Source: Streptomyces sp. NBC_01298 (GTDB lineage Bacteria; Actinomycetota; Actinomycetes; Streptomycetales; Streptomycetaceae). From it: a stretch of DNA of 64,000 nucleotides. This document shows positions 1-8,207 of the stretch, piece by piece. Where the stretch lies: positions 1,116,001 to 1,180,000 of the forward strand of contig NZ_CP108414.1 of NCBI RefSeq assembly GCF_035978755.1. Direction: 5' to 3'. The notes beneath the pieces were generated by a model that saw only the letters and a program-made list of their open reading frames with translations, was not told the origin of the DNA and searched no databases. Positions within the stretch are counted from its first letter, which is position 1. Every line of letters begins with the position of its first letter. The translations under genes were made by a program, and so were the position numbers.

Positions 1-2
1 AC

Positions 3-683
3 CTCCGCCACCACGCCGCGACAAACGAGGACGATGCCCGCCGAACCCTCATCAACCTCTACGCCAACGAGACCCGAAGTTGGCTGAAAAACCACGGCCA
101 CCGCATCACACAACTCACCACGAAGCCGGACACCGAACTCAAGGTGTCCTGGCGCGCCCGCACCCGATGGATCACCCGCCACAAGGACGGAAGCCTCACC
201 CTCCACTGGGCCCTCAGCCAACTCCCCGCCATCCACCTCCGCGAACTCCTCCACCGCGCCCTCGATATCCACTCCGTCGCCGACGGACACGAACTCGACC
301 AGCACCTCCAAGCACTCTGGCTCGGCCGGCTCCACCTCGACCTCGAACCCGAGCCGCCCACCAACCCCCAAGGCGACACCTGCCCGAAGTGCCACGCACA
401 CCCCGGCCACCTCCACACCGACAGGTGCACGATCGCGCGATGCGCCCTCACCGGACACCAGCGCAGCGGCTGCAACCACCTCGGAACCGGCTGCCTCACG
501 CTCTGGTCTGGACGCTGGCCCGGCGACGAGGAGTGCGAGGAGTACGGCTTCTACTACCGCAACGGATCCAACGGCACCGAGCCCTGCAACGCCGACGATG
601 AAGACGCGGCGTACGACCTGAACCGGCTCTACCGCGAGTGCACGTGGGACATATGCCTCCAGCGCATGGTCCTCCCCGGCTGA
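3..683 (+). CDS. Hypothetical Cys/His-rich protein, 5' end outside window
   Basis: The reading frame is open from the first complete codon of the window to a TGA at 681-683, so only the C-terminal 226 residues are visible and the true start lies upstream. A cluster of Cys and His (CPKC at about residues 127-130, followed by HPGHLHTDRC and further Cys pairs up to about residue 165) suggests a zinc-binding module. The tail is acidic and rich in Tyr and Trp. I do not recognise the family. An ATG at 144 exists but has no role as a start, because good coding sequence continues upstream of it. The repeat-bearing non-coding stretch that follows could mark the edge of an old mobile element, which is inference only. 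Confidence 0.65.
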   Translation, partial: LRHHAATNEDDARRTLINLYANETRSWLKNHGHRITQLTTKPDTELKVSWRARTRWITRHKDGSLTLHWALSQLPAIHLRELLHRALDIHSVADGHELDQHLQALWLGRLHLDLEPEPPTNPQGDTCPKCHAHPGHLHTDRCTIARCALTGHQRSGCNHLGTGCLTLWSGRWPGDEECEEYGFYYRNGSNGTEPCNADDEDAAYDLNRLYRECTWDICLQRMVLPG

Positions 684-1050
684 GACGTAGATCGCGTCAA
701 AGTCTCCGAGGGGTCGGGAACTGAGTGAGGTGGTCAATCGATTGAATATCTCGCCCCGAGCTGCCCCTTCCCCACCTCTGCACCCCGCGCGTCCCCCACC
801 AGCAGGCTTTCCGGGGGACGCGGGGGACACCGGGGGGACAGAAGTCTAAGGAAAGCCAGGGAAAGGCGAGGAAAGCTAAGCCTCCACGTGCCGAGCCGAA
901 GACAGAACCTGCCGAGCATCCAGCAGGATGGGCGGCGGCCACGGGGTCGCGAAAGCTCGTTGGATCCTCGCGAAGCACCCGCCGGCCTGGGACGAAACTT
1001 CCGTCCCAGGCAGCACGACAGGGGCCTCAAAACCCAGTAATCTCCCCTAA
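684..1050. other. Non-coding stretch with phased direct repeats and a hairpin
   Basis: I see no convincing gene in these 367 bases; ORFs on the minus strand here are low-complexity. Visible structure: three copies of GGGGGAC at 813, 822 and 833; three copies of GGAAAG at 850, 860 and 870, exactly 10 bp apart; and a hairpin at 986-1010 with 9-bp arms (CCTGGGACG and its complement) just before the next gene. Confidence 0.5.
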
Positions 1051-1512
1051 ATGACGGCACTTTCACACCACAGCAATGGTCACGTCGAGCAGCCCGGTCG
1101 TGACGGGGTCACCGCGACCGCCGAGGCCGATCCGCATGCCATCGGGCCGGTGCGGACCTCGTACGCCCCCGATCGCGACGGGGATCCGGATCCCGGTGAA
1201 ATCGTGTGGACCTGGGTTCCGTTCGAGGAGAACGACGGGCGCGGAAAGGACCGGCCGGTGCTGGTCGTGGCCCGCGAGGAGAGCGGGACGCTCCTGGCCG
1301 TGCAGCTGTCCAGCAAGCGGCACGACCACGACCGGGAGTGGGTCCCCATCGGGACCGGACCGTGGGACAGCGCGGGCCGGGAGTCCTGGGTGGACGTGGA
1401 CCGGGTACTGCGCGTACACGAGGACGGCATGCGGCGCGAGGCGTGCGCGCTGGACCTGGGGCGGTTCCGGCTCGTCGTGGACCGGCTGCGCGAGCTGTAC
1501 GGCTGGCGCTAG
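1051..1512 (+). CDS. PemK/MazF-family toxin-like protein, no antitoxin partner
   Basis: 153 residues. A poorly conserved N-terminal extension of about 45 residues precedes a MazF/PemK-like fold: PGEIVW at about 48-53, then GKDRPVLVVARE, a strand LLAVQLSSK and the closing WVDVDRVLRV. In this family the fold is an mRNA interferase, but many Streptomyces members stand alone and their activity is unproven. No small antitoxin gene is adjacent: upstream are 367 non-coding bases and downstream is a convergent cupin gene. The ATG at 1051 has no clear ribosome binding site, so the true start could be internal. Confidence 0.75.
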   Translation: MTALSHHSNGHVEQPGRDGVTATAEADPHAIGPVRTSYAPDRDGDPDPGEIVWTWVPFEENDGRGKDRPVLVVAREESGTLLAVQLSSKRHDHDREWVPIGTGPWDSAGRESWVDVDRVLRVHEDGMRREACALDLGRFRLVVDRLRELYGWR

Positions 1513-1527
1513 CCGGCCGTCGGGGGC

Positions 1528-1582
1528 GGCGGCCGGTACCGGCCGCCGGCCATCGGGGCCCGGGCGTGGCCGCCCGGGCCCC
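1528..1582. terminator. Bidirectional terminator, two stacked hairpins
   Basis: Between the convergent PemK-like and cupin genes lie a 20-bp perfect palindrome (1528-1547) and a hairpin with two 12-bp GC-only arms (1555-1566 and 1571-1582) around a TGGC loop. There is no T-tract, as is common for Streptomyces terminators. Confidence 0.7.
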
Positions 1583-1588
1583 TCGCCG

Positions 1589-2089
1589 TCATCCGTTGCG
1601 CGAGGACTCCCAGACCGCGCTGGTGCCGAAGTAGGAGTCGTACAGCTCCTGTACCTCCAGAAGGCTCTCGGGCGGGACCTTTCCGTACCGGATCCGCTCC
1701 AGGTGGCGGAAGTACTCGAAGCGCTCGACGCCCGGCGTGATGATGACGAGCATCTCGGCGATCTCGCCCGGAGCCGCGGCGAAGGCGTGCTGCTGACCGG
1801 GCGGCACCACGACGACGTCGCCGCGCTCGGCCGTCACGACCTGGTCGCCGGCGAGCAGTTGCGCGGTGCCGTCGAGGACGTAGAACATTTCCGCGGACTT
1901 GCCGTGATGGTGCGGACGAGCACCGTTCGCGCCCTTGGCCAGGGTCACGCGCATGGTCGAGAGCGCGCCACCCACCTGGGAGCTGTCCACCAACAGGTGG
2001 TTCTGGACCGGCGCGCCGCCTCCGATGAGCTCGGCGTCGGCTGCGCGTACGACGACGGAATCATCGAAGTCGGGGATGAAGAAGGACAT
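1589..2089 (-). CDS. Single-domain cupin protein
   Basis: 166 residues forming one cupin barrel. Motif 1 is seen as ARPHHHGKSAEMFYVLDG (His60-62 and Glu67 as likely metal ligands) and motif 2 as PPGQQHAF (His101). The C-terminus carries a YDSYF motif that recurs in the cupin at 3155-3673, so the two are probably paralogues. It lies 45 bp downstream of the marR-type gene on the same strand and is probably co-transcribed with it. The substrate is unknown; relatives include small-molecule dioxygenases and isomerases. Confidence 0.8.
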   Translation of the reverse strand: MSFFIPDFDDSVVVRAADAELIGGGAPVQNHLLVDSSQVGGALSTMRVTLAKGANGARPHHHGKSAEMFYVLDGTAQLLAGDQVVTAERGDVVVVPPGQQHAFAAAPGEIAEMLVIITPGVERFEYFRHLERIRYGKVPPESLLEVQELYDSYFGTSAVWESSRNG

Positions 2090-2134
2090 TCTCGGGGACC
2101 TGTTCTGTCGTCGTTTCGCTTTCGCTTTCGCCTG

Positions 2135-2617
2135 TCATTGGTTGGCGTCGCGGATCTTCCTCAGGATCGGGATCATCGCGGAGATCTCCTCGGCCGTCAG
2201 CACGTCGTGCAGGTGACGTTGGGTCGACGCCAGCCCCAACCTCCCCCGCTCGCGCGCCTCCTTGAGGCCTTCCTCGGTCGGCGCGACGAGAGTGACGCGC
2301 CGGTCCGTCGGGTGGGCCCCCCGCGTCACCAGTCCGCGCTTCTCCGCCGCGTCCAGCAGCCGCGTGGTGCGCGTCGTGCTGGTCGCGAGTGCCCGCGTGA
2401 TGTCAACGGTGCGCAGAGCGTGCCCGGGGGTGCGCGCGAGGCGGAACAGCAGGTCCGAGATCGAGGCTTCGACGTCGCCGCCCGGGCTGACCTCCGCGTC
2501 GATGCGTCCGGTCACGGCCAGGTACGCCTCGCGCAGCATCCCGTAGGTCTCCCAGCGGGGGTCGCCGAAGAGGTCGTCCATCGCGTCAGCGGTCGAACCC
2601 TTCCCCGTTTCGTCCAT
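2135..2617 (-). CDS. MarR-family transcriptional regulator
   Basis: 160 residues with a winged helix-turn-helix: recognition region at about residues 70-95 (TVDITRALATSTTRTTRLLD) and the family wing motif DRRVTLV at about 105-110. I chose the ATG at 2617, which is preceded by a purine-rich GGTGAAGG; the frame stays open upstream but that sequence is low-complexity and crosses the palindromic region. It is divergent from the DUF1330 gene and upstream of a cupin gene. It probably represses both directions by binding the repeated half-sites at 2684-2724. MarR proteins often respond to phenolics or oxidants. Confidence 0.88.
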   Translation of the reverse strand: MDETGKGSTADAMDDLFGDPRWETYGMLREAYLAVTGRIDAEVSPGGDVEASISDLLFRLARTPGHALRTVDITRALATSTTRTTRLLDAAEKRGLVTRGAHPTDRRVTLVAPTEEGLKEARERGRLGLASTQRHLHDVLTAEEISAMIPILRKIRDANQ

Positions 2618-2683
2618 CGCCTTCACCACCTTGCCGTTGACGTGCCGTTGCCGTTGCCGTCCACACACATCCCTTGTGGAACC

Positions 2684-2724
2684 GTCCCGATCGGTAGTAA
2701 ATTCGGGACTGTCCCGACCGGGAC
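2684..2724. promoter_or_regulatory. Candidate MarR operator, four GTCCCG/CGGGAC half-sites
   Basis: The divergent spacer between the marR and DUF1330 genes contains GTCCCG at 2684-2689, CGGGAC at 2704-2709, GTCCCG at 2711-2716 and CGGGAC at 2719-2724. The last three form overlapping inverted repeats with gaps of 1 and 2 bp, a typical layout for a dimeric regulator site. Confidence 0.55.
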
Positions 2725-2753
2725 GATGTTGCCACAGTCGCGAGGAGATTCCC

Positions 2754-3065
2754 ATGACCGCGTACGCACTGTTCGACAACATAGAGGTCACCGACCCGGC
2801 CAAGCTCGCCGAGTACGCCCAGCGCGTGCGCGCGGTGGTGGAGCGCCACGGCGGCCGCTACCTCGCCGTCGGGGGCCGGCTCGACCCGGTGGAGGGAGAG
2901 CCGATGCTGACCTACCCCGTCCTCATCGAGTTCCCCGACCTGGCCGCCGCCCGCGGCTGGTACGACGCCCCCGACTACCAGGAACTCAAGGCCCTCCGGC
3001 AGTCGGGCTCCAAGGCGAACGCCACCCTCTTCGAGACCGGCCCTTCCGACCTCCTGGACGCCTGA
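2754..3065 (+). CDS. DUF1330 domain protein
   Basis: 103 residues with the DUF1330 (dimeric alpha-beta barrel, EthD/ABM-like) pattern: an N-terminal MTAYALFDNIEVTDPAKLAEY, a central HGGRYLAVGG, and PVLIEFPDLAAARGWYDAPDYQEL. The family has no proven general reaction. The ATG at 2754 follows an AGGAG at about 2743. It heads a plus-strand pair with the cupin at 3155 and is divergent from the marR gene, so the marR, cupin, DUF1330 and cupin genes may form one regulated unit. Confidence 0.88.
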   Translation: MTAYALFDNIEVTDPAKLAEYAQRVRAVVERHGGRYLAVGGRLDPVEGEPMLTYPVLIEFPDLAAARGWYDAPDYQELKALRQSGSKANATLFETGPSDLLDA

Positions 3066-3080
3066 ACAACCGCCCCGCGG

Positions 3081-3119
3081 CGTCCGGGCCGTCCGCGCGG
3101 AACCCGGACGGCCCGGACG
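3081..3119 (+). terminator. Strong hairpin between DUF1330 and cupin genes
   Basis: Arms of 15 bp at 3081-3095 and 3105-3119 are perfectly complementary with a 9-nt loop. The hairpin ends 35 nt before the cupin start. It could terminate or attenuate transcription or protect the mRNA 3' end; no T-tract follows. Confidence 0.55.
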
Positions 3120-3154
3120 GCCCGGACGCCGAACCCGAACGACAGGAGCGCGCG

Positions 3155-3673
3155 ATGTCGCACCCGAACCACCCGCGGTACCCCGAGCCCCGCTACCAGG
3201 GAGACAGGGGTGAGGTGAACGCGTCCTTCCGGACCGCCGACACCCCGCCGGACCTGGTCTCGCCCGGCGGTGACGCCTACCGCTACCTCGCCACCCACGG
3301 ATCGACCGGCGGCGAGTACGGCCTGTACCAGGTGGACCTGGCGGCGGGGGCGGCCGGCGCCAAGACCCACTTCCACAAGGCGATGTCGGAGTCCTTCTAC
3401 GTCCTCTCCGGGGAGCTGGAGCTCTTCAACGGAGAGAAGTGGGTGACGGGCCGCGCCGGTGACTTCCTGTACGTGCCGGTCGGCGGCCTGCACGGCTTCA
3501 AGAACGTGACGGACGAGCCCATGTCGATGCTCATGCTCTTCTCCCCGGGCGCCCCGCGCGAGGAGTTCTTCGAAGGGGTCGCGGAGGTGGCGCGGCGCGG
3601 CAGTGCCGAACTCAAGGAGTTCCGCGTGCGGCACGACAGCTACTTCGAGGAAGACTTCCCGGCCGGGCCCTGA
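3155..3673 (+). CDS. Single-domain cupin protein
   Basis: 172 residues. Cupin motif 1 appears as KTHFHKAMSESFYVLSGELE (His72, His74, Glu79) and motif 2 as PVGGLHGF (His113), giving a complete set of metal ligands. The C-terminal HDSYF resembles the YDSYF end of the cupin at 1589-2089, and both have a PGxxRxEFF/YF segment, so they look like paralogues on either side of the marR/DUF1330 promoter. The ATG at 3155 follows ACAGGAG. The substrate is unknown. Confidence 0.85.
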   Translation: MSHPNHPRYPEPRYQGDRGEVNASFRTADTPPDLVSPGGDAYRYLATHGSTGGEYGLYQVDLAAGAAGAKTHFHKAMSESFYVLSGELELFNGEKWVTGRAGDFLYVPVGGLHGFKNVTDEPMSMLMLFSPGAPREEFFEGVAEVARRGSAELKEFRVRHDSYFEEDFPAGP

Positions 3674-3712
3674 CCGACCACCGGCTGCCGGCCACCTGCT
3701 GCCCGCTGCCCG

Positions 3713-4549
3713 CTACCGGGTGGACGGCTCCGCCAGTACCCGCTCGAACGCCTCCCGGGTCTCCGGCTTGCGGTCGAGTATGCCGAACACCACCCGCTCG
3801 AAGACTCCCGCGAACCGTCCGGCCAGCAGTGCGCGGAAGGCCTCCGCCACCTGCGCGGGGTCGTTCCGGAAGACTCCGCACCCCCAGGCGCCCAGCACCA
3901 GCCCCCGGTACCCGTGCAGTGCGGCCACCTCCAGCACCAGCTGCGCGCGGCGGGCCAGGGCGGCGGGGATTTCGGGCTCCCGGTCCGGTTCCTGGCGGCG
4001 GATGGTGCCCGCGTTCGGGGCCGGCGAGGTGAGGAACCCGACCCGGAAGGGGATGTCCAGGAGGGTGCCCCGGTCGTCGCGGAAGACGGGGACCCCGGGC
4101 GAGTGAATCACCCGGTCGGTGTAGAAGGTGCTGACCTCGGCGCGGTGGATCTCGTAGTACTCCGGGGCCTCCAGGAGGGTCTCGTACAGCGCCGAGGCGC
4201 GGCAGAGCGCCTCCTCCTGGGCCTTGGCCCCGCGGACGTAGCCGCCCCCGGGATTCCGGGCCGAAGCGAAGTTCAGGACGGCTACGGAACCGGGTCCCGG
4301 GAGGTCCCCGGCGAGCCTTCGGGCGGCGACCGTGCTGCTCTCCCCGGTGACCTCGACGATGGTCCGGCGGGTGTCCCGCACGTCCGGCTCGCCTGGAATG
4401 ACCTGGTTTGGGCCATATATCCTGGTTCCTGCCTTGGCCTCCGCCACGGCGGCGGCGAGAGACACCTGCCGTCCCGACCGCGTCCGGTAACCGCCGGCCG
4501 CCACGATGTCCGCGTTCTCCCGCGCGATCTCGCGCAATCTGCCGCTCAT
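3713..4549 (-). CDS. TIGR02452 family protein, PARG-like ADP-ribose glycohydrolase
   Basis: 278 residues. The poly(ADP-ribose) glycohydrolase signature is present: NPGGGYVRG (GGG at about 101-103) followed by AQEEALCR (catalytic-type QEE at 111-113). Bacterial members of this macrodomain branch can remove ADP-ribose from proteins; that activity is inferred here. The C-terminal GAWGCGVFRNDP matches the family's conserved nucleotide-binding loop. I chose the ATG at 4549 (MSGRLREIA), where family similarity begins, over an upstream start at 4585. It is divergent from egtA with only about 70 bp between. Confidence 0.87.
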   Translation of the reverse strand: MSGRLREIARENADIVAAGGYRTRSGRQVSLAAAVAEAKAGTRIYGPNQVIPGEPDVRDTRRTIVEVTGESSTVAARRLAGDLPGPGSVAVLNFASARNPGGGYVRGAKAQEEALCRASALYETLLEAPEYYEIHRAEVSTFYTDRVIHSPGVPVFRDDRGTLLDIPFRVGFLTSPAPNAGTIRRQEPDREPEIPAALARRAQLVLEVAALHGYRGLVLGAWGCGVFRNDPAQVAEAFRALLAGRFAGVFERVVFGILDRKPETREAFERVLAEPSTR

Positions 4550-4621
4550 GCTGTGATCTTCGGCGCTCCGGCAGGGCGCCCGCAATGGATTTGTGCCCCA
4601 AGAGACGGGTAGGCACGGGTG

Positions 4622-6019
4622 ATGTCAGAGCCGACGACAGGAGACGAGGGCCCCGTCATGCCCCAGGACTCGCTCACCCGACTGACCGAAGCCACCGCCG
4701 AGGAGCTGATCCACGGCATCTGTTTCAAGACCGGCCCGCCCCGCCTGCTGGGCGCGGAGCTCGAATGGCTGGTGTTCGACGCCGAAGACCCCGGCCGGCC
4801 CGTTTCCCACGAACGCCTCGCCGACGCGCACGAAGCGGCCCGAGCCCTCCCGCTCGGTTCCGAGGTCACCGTCGAGCCCGGGGGCCAGCTGGAGCTCAGC
4901 TCGCCCCCCGCCACCTCCCTGACCGGCTGCGTCGACGGCCTCCAGGCCGATCTGACCGCCGTACGGGGCGCCCTGCGCGACCGGGGACTGGTGCTGCGCG
5001 GACTGGGCCAGGACCCGCGCCGCCCGCTGCGGCGGATGCTGACCAGCCCGCGGTACGAGGCCATGGAGACCTACTTCGACCGCACCGGCCCGGCCGGGCG
5101 CGCCATGATGCGCGCCTCGGCCTCCGTGCAGGTCAACGTGGACGCCGGTCACGAGGAGCCCGGCCCGCTGGGCCACGGCAGGCGCTGGCGCCTCTCCCAC
5201 CTGCTCGGTGCGGTGCTGGTCGCCGCCTTCGCCAACTCCCCCGGGCGCGAAGGCCCGTACGCCGGATGGCGGTGTGCCCGCCAGGGCAACTGGAGCGACA
5301 TCGACGCCCGTCGCTCCCTCGCCCCGCCGCTGGAGGCGGAGCCGCGCGGCGCGTGGACCCGGCAGGCGCTGGACACCGAGGTGATGTGCGTGCGGACGCA
5401 CGAGGAGGGCGTGCCCTGGGCGGTCCCGCGCGGGCTGACCTTCCGCGACTGGCTGCGCTCCGACGGTGGCCACCGGCCGCCGACCGCCGCCGATCTGGAC
5501 TACCACCTGACCACCCTCTTCCCGCCCGTACGGCCCCGGGGTCATCTGGAGCTGCGGATGATCGACGCGCAGCCCGGCGAGGACGGCTGGCTGGTTCCGG
5601 TGGCGGTCGTGCACGCGCTGTTCGACGACCCGGAGGCCGCGGAGACCGCGTACCGGGTGGCGAAGGGGCTGGCCGATTCCTACGGCGCCGGGCCCGCGCC
5701 GCGCAATCCGCTGTGGCGCTCCGCCGCCCGTGACGCGCTGTCCGATCCGGAGCTGCGGTCCGCGGCCCGCGCCTGCTTCCGGGCCGCCGTCGCGGCGCTG
5801 CCCCGGATGGGAGCCGACGGGCATGTCCTGGACACGGTCGGCGAGTTCACCGAGCGGTACGTGTCCCGCGGCCGCTGCCCGGCCGACGACCGGACCGAAC
5901 CGCAGCACCGGCAGAGCCGCCCGCGCCCACATCCGCAGCAGGCGCAGCAGGCGCAGCAGCCCGCGCGTCCGCACCCGCGAACCCGACCGCAGCCGACGGG
6001 CGAGGAGGCACGCTCATGA
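4622..6019 (+). CDS. egtA: Ergothioneine biosynthesis glutamate-cysteine ligase EgtA
   Basis: About 465 residues of the GCS2-type glutamate-cysteine ligase fold, with LGAELEWLVFD near the N-terminus, RASASVQVNVDAG in the core and HLELRMIDAQPG in the catalytic sheet. EgtA makes gamma-glutamylcysteine, the sulfur donor used by EgtB. A GTG at 4619 directly precedes the ATG at 4622, and an internal ATG at 4658 has the better GGAGACGAGG-type ribosome binding site, so the first dozen residues are uncertain. The C-terminus is a low-complexity Gln/Pro/Arg tail. Its stop overlaps the egtB start (ATGA), indicating translational coupling. Confidence 0.93.
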   Translation: MSEPTTGDEGPVMPQDSLTRLTEATAEELIHGICFKTGPPRLLGAELEWLVFDAEDPGRPVSHERLADAHEAARALPLGSEVTVEPGGQLELSSPPATSLTGCVDGLQADLTAVRGALRDRGLVLRGLGQDPRRPLRRMLTSPRYEAMETYFDRTGPAGRAMMRASASVQVNVDAGHEEPGPLGHGRRWRLSHLLGAVLVAAFANSPGREGPYAGWRCARQGNWSDIDARRSLAPPLEAEPRGAWTRQALDTEVMCVRTHEEGVPWAVPRGLTFRDWLRSDGGHRPPTAADLDYHLTTLFPPVRPRGHLELRMIDAQPGEDGWLVPVAVVHALFDDPEAAETAYRVAKGLADSYGAGPAPRNPLWRSAARDALSDPELRSAARACFRAAVAALPRMGADGHVLDTVGEFTERYVSRGRCPADDRTEPQHRQSRPRPHPQQAQQAQQPARPHPRTRPQPTGEEARS

Positions 6020-7347
6020 CCGCCGAACCGGAGCTCCTGCGCGAGCGGGCCGCCGCCGCCCTGACCGCTGCGCGCGTCCGCACGGCCGGACTCACCGACG
6101 CCGTCACCGAGTCGGAACTGACCGCGCAGCACTCCCCCTTGATGTCGCCGCTGGTCTGGGACCTCGCGCACATCGGGAACATGGAGGAGCTCTGGCTGCT
6201 GCGCAACGTGGCGGGCCGCGAGTCCATGCACCCCGAGATAGACCCGCTCTACGACGCGTTCGAGCATCCCCGCGCGGAGCGCCCGAAGTTGCCGCTGCTG
6301 AGCCCCGGCGAGGCCCGCCGGTACGCCGCCGAGGTCCGCGGCCGGGTCTTCGACCTGCTGGAGCGCACCCCCCTGGAGGGCACGGCCCTGCTGGACGGCG
6401 GCTACGTCTTCGGAATGATCGCCCAGCACGAACAGCAGCACGACGAAACGATGCTGATCACCCATCAGCTGCGGCAGGGCGCGCCGGTGCTGACGGCGCC
6501 CGACCCGGAGCCCCCACAGGGACCTGCGCCGGCGGCGGCCGAAGTGCTCGTACCGGCGGGCCCGTTCACGATGGGCACCTCGGCGGAGCCCTGGTCCCTC
6601 GACAATGAGCGGCCCGCGCACCAGCGCGAGGTCGAGGCGTTCTGGATCGACACCGTTCCGGTGACCAATGCCGCGTACCAGGAGTTCATGGCGGACGGCG
6701 GATACCACGAGGAGCGGTGGTGGGAGCCGGCCGGCTGGGCGGAGATCCGGCGGCACGGGATCGAGGCACCGCTGTTCTGGCACCGTGAGGGCGGTACCTG
6801 GCTGCGCCGCCGTTTCGGGGTCACCGAGCCGGTGCCCGGGGACGAGCCGGTGCTGCACGTGAGCTGGTACGAGGCCGACGCGTACGCCCGCTGGGCGGGG
6901 CGGCGGCTGCCCACCGAGGCGGAGTGGGAGAAGGCCGCCCGCCACGATCCGCGGGCCGGGCGCTCCACCCGCTATCCGTGGGGCGACGCGGACCCCACGC
7001 CCGCGCACGCCAATCTCGGCCAGCGCCACCTGCGGCCCGCCCCGGCGGGCGCCTATCCGGCGGGGGCCTCCCCGCTCGGGGTGCGCCAGCTCATCGGCGA
7101 CGTGTGGGAGTGGACGGCTTCGGACTTCCTGCCCTACCCCGGTTTCCGGGCGTTCCCCTACCGCGAGTACTCCGAGGTGTTCTTCGGCCCGGAGCACAAG
7201 GTGCTGCGCGGCGGCTCCTTCGCCGTGGACGCGGTGGCCTGCCGGGGCACCTTCCGCAACTGGGACCTGCCGGTGCGCCGGCAGATCTTCTCCGGGTTCC
7301 GCACCGCGCGCGGCGCCGCCCCCGCAGGCTCCGCCGGGCAGGCCTGA
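6016..7347 (+). CDS. egtB: Ergothioneine sulfoxide synthase EgtB
   Basis: 443 residues. An N-terminal DinB-like four-helix domain carries the iron ligands, WDLAHIGN (His52) and AQHEQQHDET (His138, His142), equivalent to the three-His site of characterised EgtB. The C-terminal part (about 180-430) is a formylglycine-generating-enzyme/sulfatase-modifying fold with FTMGT, GRRLPTEAEWEKAAR and VLRGGSFA. The enzyme is a non-heme iron oxygenase that joins gamma-glutamylcysteine to hercynine and oxidises the sulfur. It overlaps egtA by ATGA and egtC by TGATG. Confidence 0.96.
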   Translation: MTAEPELLRERAAAALTAARVRTAGLTDAVTESELTAQHSPLMSPLVWDLAHIGNMEELWLLRNVAGRESMHPEIDPLYDAFEHPRAERPKLPLLSPGEARRYAAEVRGRVFDLLERTPLEGTALLDGGYVFGMIAQHEQQHDETMLITHQLRQGAPVLTAPDPEPPQGPAPAAAEVLVPAGPFTMGTSAEPWSLDNERPAHQREVEAFWIDTVPVTNAAYQEFMADGGYHEERWWEPAGWAEIRRHGIEAPLFWHREGGTWLRRRFGVTEPVPGDEPVLHVSWYEADAYARWAGRRLPTEAEWEKAARHDPRAGRSTRYPWGDADPTPAHANLGQRHLRPAPAGAYPAGASPLGVRQLIGDVWEWTASDFLPYPGFRAFPYREYSEVFFGPEHKVLRGGSFAVDAVACRGTFRNWDLPVRRQIFSGFRTARGAAPAGSAGQA

Positions 7348-8207
7348 TGTGCCGTCACCTCGCTTATCTCGGGGCGCCCGTGAGCCTCGGACGGGTGCTG
7401 AGCGAGCCCGAGCATTCACTGGTGCGGCAGTCGTGGGAGCCGCGCCACCAGCGTTCCGGCACGGTCAACGCCGACGGCTTCGGCGTCGGCTGGTACGCGG
7501 AGGGGGACCCGGTGCCGGCCCGCTACCGCCGGGCCGGGCCGATCTGGGGCGACCTGACCTTCAGCGACCTCGCCCGGGTGGTCCGCAGCGGGGCCGTACT
7601 GGCCGCCGTACGGGATTCCACCCGGCCCGGGGCCGACGGGGAGGCGGCGGCGGCCCCGTTCGCGGAGGGGCAGTGGCTGTTCAGCCACAACGGCTCCCTG
7701 CGGGACTGGCCGGACGCCGTGGCACCGGTCGCGGCCGGGCTGGCGCCCCAGGAGCTGCTGTCGCTGGCCGCGCGTACGGACTCGGCGCTGATCTGGGCCC
7801 TGGTCCTGCACCGGCTGCGGGCGGACCCGGACCTCGGTGCGGCGCTGGCCGGGACGGTACGGGAGCTGGCCGAGGCCGCACCCGGATCCCGGATGAACCT
7901 GCTGCTGACCGACGGCCGGACCATAGCCGCGACGGCCTGGGGGGATTCCCTGTGGTACCTGGCCGACCCGTCGGCGCAGCGGACGGTGGTCGCCTCGGAA
8001 CCCTACGACGACGACCCGCGCTGGTGCGAGGTGCCCGACCGGACCCTGCTGACCGCCACCCGCACCCGGATCGGCCTCGCCTCCCTGAAGGAGGCCTCCG
8101 CCGGCGCACCGCACGGACCGCACGCATCGGACGCGCCGCACACATCGGACGGAACCCACGCACCGCACGCACCGCACGCATCGCACCAAGGAGACGACGG
8201 CCAGTGA
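7347..8207 (+). CDS. egtC: Ergothioneine biosynthesis amidohydrolase EgtC
   Basis: 286 residues of the class II glutamine amidotransferase (Ntn hydrolase) family. Cys2 directly after the initiator Met is the catalytic nucleophile (MCRHLAYLG). NADGFGVGWY and FSHNGSL are the conserved substrate-loop motifs. EgtC removes glutamate from the EgtB product. The C-terminus is unusual: from about 8086 a roughly 9-bp repeat (ACCGCACGC type) encodes a His/Ala/Pro tail, HAPHAPHASH, ending at the stop. The stop overlaps the GTG of egtD. Confidence 0.95.
   Translation: MCRHLAYLGAPVSLGRVLSEPEHSLVRQSWEPRHQRSGTVNADGFGVGWYAEGDPVPARYRRAGPIWGDLTFSDLARVVRSGAVLAAVRDSTRPGADGEAAAAPFAEGQWLFSHNGSLRDWPDAVAPVAAGLAPQELLSLAARTDSALIWALVLHRLRADPDLGAALAGTVRELAEAAPGSRMNLLLTDGRTIAATAWGDSLWYLADPSAQRTVVASEPYDDDPRWCEVPDRTLLTATRTRIGLASLKEASAGAPHGPHASDAPHTSDGTHAPHAPHASHQGDDGQ

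Noticed and set aside
684..1050. Minus-strand ORFs of 93 and 110 codons
   Set aside because: Composition is low-complexity and Trp/Arg-rich, with no ribosome binding site or similarity.
1076..3673. 865-codon ORF running through several genes
   Set aside because: Only its last 172 codons (the cupin from 3155) have coding character; the remainder is a shadow of other genes.
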